From CAWJEL01 sp964647255 (GTDB lineage Bacteria; Chloroflexota; Anaerolineae; CG2-30-64-16): a stretch of 23,245 nucleotides of DNA. This document shows, one piece after another, positions 8,251 to 14,581 of the stretch. The position numbers and the translations under genes are program-made. The notes below the pieces were generated by a model that was not told where the DNA came from, made no database searches, and saw only the letters and a program-made list of their open reading frames with translations. Every line of letters begins with the position of its first letter. Position 1 is the first letter of the stretch. Location: the NCBI GenBank assembly GCA_964647255.1, contig CAZYGI010000060.1:1-23245 (forward strand), in the 5' to 3' direction.

Positions 8251-9786
8251 ATGCCCACACTCCACTGGTTGACCCGCGACGCTGACCTGCAGACCGCCGG
8301 CAAGGCGCCCTACCGGCTGCTGGAGCCGGTCGCCGAGCACTCCGCCGGCGACCCCGCGGCCGAGAACATGCTGATCCACGGCGACAACCTCGACGCGCTC
8401 AAGGCGCTGCTGCCGTTCTACGCCGGCCGCGTCAAGTGCATCTACATTGATCCGCCCTACAACACCCGGAGCGCATTTGCCCATTACGACGACAACCTGG
8501 AGCACAGCCAGTGGCTGGCGATGATCTATCCGCGGCTGGAGCTGCTGCGCGACTTGCTGGCCGAGGACGGCAGCATTTGGGTTTCGATTGACGATAACGA
8601 GGGGCATTATCTCAAGGTGGTGATGGATGAGGTGTTTGGGCGGGGGAATTTCATCGCCGAGGTGATCTGGCAAAAGCGAACATCGCGGGAAAACAGAGCG
8701 GCATTTGGATCGGCGCATGACACCATCTTCGTCTATGGAAAAGTCGAGGCGAAAGTCTGGAAGGATCACCGGAATCTTCTTCCGTCAGGTGAAGGCGGGT
8801 TCGCAAATCCTGACAACGACCCGCGCGGGCCATGGCGATCGATTCCGTTCTCGGCCCAAGGTTATCGTCCGAATCAAATGTATAAAATCAAGTCACCTTC
8901 GGGAAAAGAGGTAGAGCCCCCGAAAGGTCGGTGTTGGGCCGCTACTGAGCCAGTTTTCTTATCCTACCTTGAGCGAGATCTCGTTTACTTTCCAAACAAC
9001 GGTGCTGGACGACCTCGAATCAAGCAATTCGCCGGCGAAGAAAAAGGTTTGGCCCCCATGACTTTGTGGCTGGCATCTGAGGTTGGTGACACCGAAGAAT
9101 CAAAAAAGGAAATCCTCAGCCTATTTCCCAGTCTCGAACCATTCGGTACTCCCAAACCAGAACGGCTAATCAAACAGGTCATTCACATCGCCACCAACCC
9201 CGGCGACCTGGTTCTCGACTCCTTCCTCGGCTCCGGCACGACCGCGGCCGTGGCGCACAAGATGGGGCGGCGCTACATCGGCATCGAGCTGGGCGAGCAC
9301 GCGGTCACGCACTGCGTCCCGCGGCTGCGCAAGGTGATCGAGGGCGAGGGGGGCGGTATTTCGCAGGCAGTGGGCTGGGGGGGCGGCGGCGGGTTCCGCT
9401 TCTTCCGCCTGGGCGAGCCGGTCTTCGACGAGGCGGGCCGCATCAACCCCGCCATCCGCTTCGGGCACCTGGCCGCGCACATCTGGTTCGCCGAGACGCG
9501 CACGCCGCTCGCGCCGCCAGACCCGAAGGGTCTCGCAGACCCTTCGGGTCTAACGCCCTTGCTCGGCATCCACCGCGGCGTCGCCTGCTACCTGCTCTAC
9601 AATGGAATCTTGGGCGACCGGCGGCCGGCCGGCGGCAACGTGCTCACGCGCCGCGTGCTGGCCGAGCTGCCGCCGTTCGTCGGGCCGAAGGTCATCTACG
9701 GCGAAAGCTGCCGCCTGTCTGCGGAGACGCTGGCCGCGGCGCGGGTGACGTTTAAGCAGATTCCGTATGATCTGAAGGCGCGGTGA
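8251..9786 (+). CDS. mod: Type III restriction-modification methyltransferase (Mod), N6-adenine/N4-cytosine type
   Basis: Mod recognises DNA and transfers a methyl group from SAM; with Res it forms a type III restriction enzyme. The protein has 511 aa from the ATG at 8251 (GAGG upstream); a GTG at 8224 is an alternative. Catalytic motif IV is DPPYNT (D67), and the SAM-binding motif I is DSFLGSGTTAAVAHKMGRRYIGIEL (F325). Motif IV before motif I with the recognition domain between (about 145-310) is the beta-class order. The recognition domain (8660-9180) is visibly richer in A+T than its flanks, so it may have been swapped in. Near the C-terminus a perfect DNA hairpin (9519-9551) encodes residues about 423-434. 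res follows after a 169-nt spacer of repeat hairpins. Confidence 0.93.
   Translation: MPTLHWLTRDADLQTAGKAPYRLLEPVAEHSAGDPAAENMLIHGDNLDALKALLPFYAGRVKCIYIDPPYNTRSAFAHYDDNLEHSQWLAMIYPRLELLRDLLAEDGSIWVSIDDNEGHYLKVVMDEVFGRGNFIAEVIWQKRTSRENRAAFGSAHDTIFVYGKVEAKVWKDHRNLLPSGEGGFANPDNDPRGPWRSIPFSAQGYRPNQMYKIKSPSGKEVEPPKGRCWAATEPVFLSYLERDLVYFPNNGAGRPRIKQFAGEEKGLAPMTLWLASEVGDTEESKKEILSLFPSLEPFGTPKPERLIKQVIHIATNPGDLVLDSFLGSGTTAAVAHKMGRRYIGIELGEHAVTHCVPRLRKVIEGEGGGISQAVGWGGGGGFRFFRLGEPVFDEAGRINPAIRFGHLAAHIWFAETRTPLAPPDPKGLADPSGLTPLLGIHRGVACYLLYNGILGDRRPAGGNVLTRRVLAELPPFVGPKVIYGESCRLSAETLAAARVTFKQIPYDLKAR
9519..9551. repeat. Perfect 15-bp inverted repeat inside mod
   Basis: AGACCCGAAGGGTCT (9519-9533), loop CGC, then its exact complement AGACCCTTCGGGTCT (9537-9551). 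It is read in frame as a Pro/Asp/Gly-rich loop. The perfection of both arms inside a coding region is not explained by the protein and suggests a recent repeat insertion. Confidence 0.85.
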
Positions 9787-9820
9787 GTGGGCAGCGCACC
9801 GAGCGTCGTTCGCCCCGGTG

Positions 9821-9935
9821 CCTACGGTTGAAACCCGTAGGCTGTTATGCCAAACCGGCTGAAGCCGGTTGCGTGGCCGCCGAGGCAGTGCGCTTCAGCG
9901 CACTTGGTCCTATCAGACGCCGAATTCATTCGGCG
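9821..9935. repeat. Cluster of four GA/TC-centred hairpins between mod and res
   Basis: Four short hairpins, each centred on a GA or TC dinucleotide but with different arms: CCTACGGTT/AACCCGTAGG around GA (9821-9841, one bulge); AACCGGCT/AGCCGGTT around GA (9853-9870); AGTGCGCT/AGCGCACT around TC (9887-9904); CGCCGAAT/ATTCGGCG around TC (9918-9935). The centres run GA, GA, TC, TC, so the second pair is inverted relative to the first. Together they fill most of the mod-res spacer, with no support for a gene there. Confidence 0.85.
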
Positions 9936-9955
9936 GCCCATCCCGACGAGACGCC

Positions 9956-12744
9956 ATGCCCATCGAACTCAAAACCTTCCAGAAAAACACCCTCGCCGTG
10001 TTGGAGCGCTACCTGGAACAGGTCCGGCTGACGGACGATCCGCAGCAGGCGTTCATGGCCGTGGCGCGCGACCCGCACGGCCGCGTGCCGATCTATCGTC
10101 GCGTGCCCGGCCTGGAGAACGTGCCCTACGTCTGCCTGCGGCTGCCCACCGGCGGGGGCAAGACCATTATCGCCGCGCACGCCATCCGCACGGCGGCGCG
10201 CAGCTACATCGAGAAGGAATACCCGGTCGTCCTCTGGCTGGTGCCCACCAACACCATCCGCACCCAGACCGCGGACGCGCTCAAGAACACGGCCCACCCC
10301 TATCGCCAGGCGCTCGACGACGCGTTCGAGGGCCGCGTGGCCGTCTTCGACATCGCCGACATTGAGAACATCCGGCCCGCCGACCTGAGCGACCGCGTCT
10401 GCGTCATCGTGGGCACCATCCAAACCTTGCGGGTCGAGAAGACCGAGGGCCGCGACGTCTACGCGCACAAAGAGGCGCTGGAAAGCCATTTCACCCGGCT
10501 ACCCACGCATGTCACCCAAAGCGGGTCTACCGGCCAAAGCACGTTGCGGCAAGTCGCCAGCGAAGGGTCTCGTGACGCCACGCGAGATGCTTCGGCCCAG
10601 ACTGCGGGCCTCAGCATGACAGCCGATGGATCCGGTCTCAACTTGGAACGCTTCAGCGACGGCCCGAACGCGGGGCAGGTGAAATACTCCTTCGCCAACC
10701 TGATGAGCATCCACCGGCCGCTGGTGATCGTGGACGAGGCGCACAACGCGCGCACCGGCCTCACCTTCGACGTGCTCAAGCGCGTTGCGCCGTCGTGCAT
10801 CATCGAGCTGACCGCCACGCCCGACACCGATCCCCGCACCGGCAGCAACATCCTCCACCGCGTCTCGGCGTCGGAGCTCAAGGCCGAGGCGCTGATCAAG
10901 CTGCCCATCGTGCTGACCGAGCATCCCACCGGCTGGCAGGACGCGGTGCGCGACGCGCTCCTGACCCGCGCCCGCCTGGCCGAGCTGGCCGCACGCGAGC
11001 CGGACTACATCCGGCCGCTGCTGCTGATCCAGGCCGAGAACCGCGACAAGCCCGCCAACGTCGAGGCGGTGAAGCAGTACCTCATCGAGGACGAGAAGAT
11101 CGCGGCCGACCGCATCGCCATCGCCACCGGCGACCAGCGCGAGCTCGACGGCATCAACCTCTTCGACCCCACGTGCCCGATCGAGGTCATCATCACGGTG
11201 CAGGCGCTCAAGGAGGGCTGGGACTGCTCCTTCGCCTACGTCTTCTGCTCCACGGCCAACATCAGCGCCAGCCGCGACGTCGAACAACTGCTGGGACGCG
11301 TCCTGCGCATGCCGTACGCTCGTCGCCGGGGGGCGCCCGATCTGAACAAAGCCTATGCTCACGTCGCCAGCGCCCATTTCGGCCAGGCCGCGCGCGAGCT
11401 GGAGGACAGCCTGGTCAACCGCATGGGCTTCGAGGAGACCGAGGCCGCCGGCGCCATCGAGGGGCGGCCCCCGCCGGCGCAGGCCGCGTTGTTTGACGAT
11501 CTGCCGCTTTTCCAGCAGCCGTCGCCGGTCACGCTGACCGTGGATCGGCCGCCCGACCTCTCCGGCCTCTCGCCCGAAGAACAGGCCGCGGTCACCGTGC
11601 GTGAGATCGCGGCCGGCAACGTCCAGGTGGAGTTGCGCGGCGAGATCACCCCGGCGCTGGCCGAGCGGCTGGAGGGTGCGGTCCCGGAGTCGCTGCGGCC
11701 CGTGCTCCGTGAGCAGGTGGCCGAATACCATACTTCCCGCGGCCAGGCGGACGCCTCCGCGCGGCGCGCGCGGTTCGCGGTGCCGCGCCTCTGCGTCTAT
11801 GTGCAGGGCGAACTGGAGCTGGCCGAGCGCGAGCTCTTCCTCGACGCCGCGGGCTGGAACCTGCTCGACTGCCCGGCGGAGCTGGCCGACTTCCACTTCA
11901 ACGACGCGGCCAAGACGTTCGAGTTCGACGTGGACGGCAGCCGCGTGGTGTACCAGTTCAAGGGGGATCAGCAGCTCGAGCTGCCCCACGTCACGGACCA
12001 GTGGACGGTCAACGGCCTGGTGCGCTGGCTGGACGGGGAGCTGCGCCAGCCCGACGTCCGGCAGGAAGTGCTGCAACGCTGGCTCCTGAACGCGATCACG
12101 TATCTGTTGGACCGCAAGCGGTTCGACCTGCCGGCGTTGGCGCGGGCCAAGTTCATCCTGGTGCGGGCGCTGGGCGATAAGATTCGCGTCTGTCGGGAGA
12201 ACGCGGCGCAGCGCGGGTATCAAGCGGTGCTGTTTGGCCCGCAGGCCGCGGTCGAGACGAGCTATGATTACGAATTCCGCTACGAGCCGGGCATCTACCC
12301 GGCCAATAACTTCTGTCGCAGCGGCTACCGGTGGCAGCGGCACTTCTACCCGCCCGCGCCCGGCGAGCTGGCTGCCAGCGGCGAAGAGTTCGAGTGCGCC
12401 CAAACCCTGGACCTGTTCCCCGCGGTCACGCGATGGGTGCGCAACCTGGAACGCCAGCCGGATGCCTCGTTCTGGTTACCGACCGCAACAGATCGCTTCT
12501 ACCCGGACTTTGTCGCGGAACTGAACGATGGCCGGCTGCTGGTGGTGGAGTACAAGGGCGCGCTGACCGCCCAAACTGCCGACACGGCTGAAAAGCGGCT
12601 GATCGGCGAGAAGTGGGAGGCCGCCAGCGCCGGCCACGACTTCGACCTGATGACCTTCCGGATNNNNNNNNNNAGCGCGACCCGCTCGGCCGCGGCGTGT
12701 ACGAGCAATTGCAGGCGAAGATCGGCGAGAGGAGGAACCCATGA
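9956..12744 (+). CDS. res: Type III restriction enzyme Res subunit (helicase-nuclease), interrupted by an assembly gap
   Basis: Res is the ATP-dependent translocase and nuclease of a type III system and acts with the adjacent Mod. The product is about 925 aa. It shows Walker A LPTGGGKT (K69), the DEAH box VIVDEAHNART (D260-H263), ITVQALKEGWDCSFAYVF and QLLGRVLRMP helicase motifs, and a C-terminal PD-(D/E)XK nuclease YPDF...LLVVEYKG (D851, E865, K867). A run of 10 Ns at 12664-12673 breaks the frame; after it the correct frame reads RDPLGRGVYEQLQAKIGERRNP and stops at 12744, overlapping the next gene as ATGA. In-frame reading needs a true gap length of 2 mod 3, so 10 is not the real size. Residues about 182-225 hold repeat-derived sequence. 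The start at 9956 is chosen because upstream codons fall in hairpin repeats. Confidence 0.9.
10561..10594. repeat. Hairpin repeat inside res
   Basis: CGAAGGGTCTCGTG (10561-10574), loop ACGC, then CACGCGAGATGCTTCG (10579-10594) pair with two mismatches and a 2-nt bulge. The surrounding 10499-10630 also looks repeat-like and encodes a Ser/Thr/Ala-rich stretch between motif I and the DEAH box that I would not expect in Res. The frame stays open throughout. Confidence 0.7.
12664..12673. other. Assembly gap (10 Ns) within res
   Basis: Ten undetermined bases. The reading frames on the two sides differ by one, so the placeholder length is not the true length. All statements about res near residue 903 are limited by this. 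Confidence 0.98.
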
Positions 12745-13211
12745 CCGAGTCCGAATCCGCCATTCGCGAACCTGGCGCCGAATGGCTGGCACCACAAGAT
12801 CTAGAGCGCGCTATCGCCGGCCTGTCTGTGCCGGCACAGCAACAGCGCGACGAAGCGAGCGCGCTATCTCGGGGCAACCCGCCGCGGCGCATCTCCTTGC
12901 ACGCCATTCGTGCCGTGGCCCAACGCATCGCCGACCGCTTCCAGCCGGAGAAAATCATCCTCTTCGGCTCTTACGCCTACGGTCAGCCCAAGCCGGAGAG
13001 CGACGTGGACTTGCTGGTGATCATGGATACGCCGTTGCGGTCGCGCCAGTAGCGGCTGGAAATCTCCCGCGCCCTCTCGCCCCGCCCGTTCCCGCTCGAT
13101 ATCATCGTCCGCACACCGCAGGAGTTGGCGGAGCGCATCGCGCTGGGCGATCTATTCCTGAGCGAGATCATCACCCGCGGCAAGGTGCTCTATGAACGAA
13201 CTCGTAGCTGA
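12741..13211 (+). pseudogene. MNT-type nucleotidyltransferase antitoxin with an in-frame amber stop
   Basis: The frame opens at an ATG overlapping the res stop and encodes a minimal nucleotidyltransferase: ISLHAIRAVAQRIADRF, then ILFGSYAYGQPKPESDVDLLVIMDTP, where GSxAxG and the SDxD metal ligands are intact. A TAG at 13050-13052 stops it after 103 codons. The same frame then continues as RLEISRALSPRPFPLDIIVRTPQELAERI...ITRGKVLYER to a TGA at 13209-13211, which is the expected remainder (156 aa in total). A single C-to-T change of a CAG codon explains the stop. MNT proteins AMPylate and silence HEPN toxins; a HEPN fragment follows. Alternatives are a sequencing error or amber read-through. Residues 1-45 are an unusual N-terminal extension. 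Confidence 0.8.
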
Positions 13212-13272
13212 GTGGGTTGACAAGGCTGAGGGCGACTTCCGAACCGCCGAGCGCGAGTTGTGCGTGCCGTGA
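13192..13272 (+). pseudogene. Truncated HEPN-domain toxin fragment
   Basis: An ATG at 13192 opens 26 codons reading MNELVAEWVDKAEGDFRTAE..., which matches the first helix of HEPN proteins paired with MNT antitoxins, then stops at 13270-13272. The rest of the domain, including the RX4-6H ribonuclease motif, is absent, and a dispersed repeat begins about 40 nt later. It overlaps the last codons of the MNT frame, the usual layout of the module. The toxin is therefore dead and the module is decaying. Confidence 0.7.
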
Positions 13273-13309
13273 TTCGCCCGAAGCTCGGCTTGTTGTAACA
13301 AGAGATAGA

Positions 13310-13369
13310 ACCATAAAAGCACCAAGACACGAAAGTCTGCGAGGCTTTGTGTCTTGGTGTCTTCGTGGT
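13310..13369. repeat. Imperfect long hairpin repeat
   Basis: A 26-nt left arm (13310-13335) and a 25-nt right arm (13345-13369) share the core CACCAAGACAC / GTGTCTTGGTG, with a 9-nt loop and a few mismatches. It fills the space between the HEPN fragment and the ribosome-binding site AAAGGAG of the next gene, and may mark the breakpoint that truncated HEPN. It lacks a U-tract, so it is not a clear terminator. Confidence 0.75.
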
Positions 13370-13383
13370 AAAGGAGCTTCTCG

Positions 13384-14355
13384 ATGAACGACGCCAACTT
13401 GATCCCCTGGCTACTCGCCGCGACCACCCCCTCTATCCGCACCCTGACCCTGCGCCGCCTGCTGGGCCGGCCGGAGGACGACGCCGACGTCCAGGCCGCG
13501 CGGCGCGAAATGGCCGCGTCCGGCCCGATCCCCGCGCTCCTGATCGGCCAGACCGAGCGCGGCAACTGGGCGGACGAGCGCAGCTATTACACGCCCAAGT
13601 ACACCAGCACCCACTGGCGCATGACGTTGCTGGCTGAGCTGGCCGCGGACCCGGCCGACTCGCGGCTGCGGCGGGGCGCCGAGTTCATGCTGGCCGACAC
13701 GGCGGTGGACGCGGCCAGGCCGGGCCACGGCTGGGTGTGCTTCTGGGGCAACCTGCTGCGCTATGCGCTCTACGCCGGCTTGGGCGACGATCCACGCGTG
13801 GCACGGATCACCGACCGCGTGACCCGCGATGCAAACGAGGCCGGCTGGCGCTGCCGGTACAACGATGAGCTGCCGTGCGCCTGGGGCGCCGCGCGGGCGT
13901 TGTGGGGCCTGGCTGCGCTGCCGGTCGAGGATCGTTCGTCGGAAGTCGCCGCGGCCATCGCGAGCGGCCTCGGCCTGCTGCTGGACGGCGACCACCTGGT
14001 CCGGGCCGATTATCCGACGCCCGGCAAGGTGCACGAGATTTGGCGCCACCTCAACTTCCCGCTTTTCTACCAGGCCGACATCCTCTTCGTGCTGCGCGTG
14101 GCGGCCGAGCTCGGCGCGCTCGATCATCCGGGCGCGCGGCCGGGGCTGGCCTGGCTGGCCGCGCGCCGTCAGACGAACGGCGCCTGGGACGGAAGCAGCC
14201 CCTTCCGCACCCCGCGTGGGCTGTGGGATCGCGAGGAAACCGACCGCTGGGCCACGCTGCACGCGGCGATGGTGCTGGACGCAGCAGACCGAACAGGCGA
14301 CCGAGGTCGCCGCGGCCTGGACGCACAATTTGACAGACCACCCTCTGCCGCATAG
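13384..14355 (+). CDS. Alpha/alpha-toroid (prenyltransferase/squalene-cyclase repeat-like) protein, function unknown
   Basis: This 323-aa protein starts at an ATG 7 nt after AAAGGAG. It contains repeated helix-rich units with aromatic and Gly/Trp motifs: TPKYTSTHWRMTLLAELA (about 65-82), GHGWVCFWGNLLRYALYAG (about 115-133), CAWGAARALWGLAALP (about 165-180), FPLFYQADILFVLRVAAELGALD (about 222-244) and GLAWLAARRQTNGAWDGSSPF (about 254-274). These resemble the QxxGxW-type repeats of terpenoid-cyclase/prenyltransferase toroids. The DXDD and DDxxD motifs of terpene cyclases were not found, so cyclase activity is not supported. No signal peptide or membrane segment is seen. The last 20 residues are Arg/Asp-rich and overlap the pyr promoter. 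It may be a sugar- or lipid-processing scaffold, but this is not established. Confidence 0.7.
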   Translation: MNDANLIPWLLAATTPSIRTLTLRRLLGRPEDDADVQAARREMAASGPIPALLIGQTERGNWADERSYYTPKYTSTHWRMTLLAELAADPADSRLRRGAEFMLADTAVDAARPGHGWVCFWGNLLRYALYAGLGDDPRVARITDRVTRDANEAGWRCRYNDELPCAWGAARALWGLAALPVEDRSSEVAAAIASGLGLLLDGDHLVRADYPTPGKVHEIWRHLNFPLFYQADILFVLRVAAELGALDHPGARPGLAWLAARRQTNGAWDGSSPFRTPRGLWDREETDRWATLHAAMVLDAADRTGDRGRRGLDAQFDRPPSAA

Positions 14356-14358
14356 AAT
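14330..14358 (+). promoter_or_regulatory. Sigma70-type promoter of pyrFE
   Basis: TTGACA (14330-14335), a 17-nt spacer and TAGAAT (14353-14358): an exact -35 box, ideal spacing and a 5/6 -10 box. It overlaps the end of the toroid-protein gene. The predicted start is near 14365, giving a leader of about 215 nt that contains a short reading frame and a terminator. Confidence 0.8.
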
Positions 14359-14368
14359 AGCGCCTGAC

Positions 14369-14446
14369 ATGAAACGATTTGTGCCGCTGCTGTTTCTTAC
14401 GCCCCGGGGTCTTGACCCTCGTGGGCGTATTATTTTCCCTGTTTGA
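14369..14446 (+). CDS. Putative 25-aa pyr leader peptide
   Basis: ATG at 14369 opens 25 codons (beginning MKRFVPLLFL and ending RIIFPV) and stops at TGA 14444-14446, only 6 nt before the terminator stem at 14453. No ribosome-binding site precedes it; the ATG lies about 2-4 nt from the predicted transcription start, so translation would be nearly leaderless. The DNA just before the stop is T-rich, as in UTP-sensing leaders. It is too short for domain evidence, so the role is inferred from position. Confidence 0.45.
   Translation: MKRFVPLLFLTPRGLDPRGRIIFPV
14399..14428 (+). promoter_or_regulatory. Leader hairpin upstream of the pyr attenuator
   Basis: ACGCCC (14399-14404) pairs with GGGCGT (14423-14428) around an inner GGGTC-TT-GACCC stem, followed by a T-rich run. 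It could act as a pause hairpin for RNA polymerase ahead of the terminator. It lies within the putative leader peptide frame. Confidence 0.5.
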
Positions 14447-14452
14447 ACCACT

Positions 14453-14477
14453 GAGAGCCGAAAGGCTCTCTTTTTTT
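14453..14477 (+). terminator. Intrinsic terminator/attenuator in the pyrFE leader
   Basis: GAGAGCC (14453-14459), loop GAAA, GGCTCTC (14464-14470), then seven Ts. It lies between the predicted promoter and pyrFE, 105 nt before the start codon, so it must be passed by transcripts from that promoter. This fits attenuation rather than simple separation of genes. Confidence 0.85.
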
Positions 14478-14581
14478 GCCCTGAAACGGGCAGCAAATCG
14501 AAGACTCACGGCCGAGACGCGGGGGTCACGGAGCGCACCAGGCTCTGCGATCCCCGTTTCTGTGTGCTGAAAGGAATTCTG

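Noticed and set aside
9821..9935. CRISPR-like array
   Set aside because: The four palindromes differ in sequence and the intervals are only 11-16 nt, so there is no constant repeat with unique spacers.
9783..10031. Small + strand frame across the mod-res spacer
   Set aside because: The DNA there is a run of hairpin repeats, and no ribosome-binding site or protein-like pattern supports it.
10499..12403. 634-codon minus-strand frame opposite res
   Set aside because: A shadow of the Res helicase frame; no motifs and low-complexity composition.
12741..13052. Intact 103-aa minimal nucleotidyltransferase
   Set aside because: The same frame continues with typical C-terminal family sequence after the TAG, so the short form is a truncation and not a natural end.
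14399..14477. PyrR-binding attenuator of the Bacillus type
   Set aside because: The conserved PyrR binding-loop sequence was not found; translation-coupled attenuation fits the layout better.
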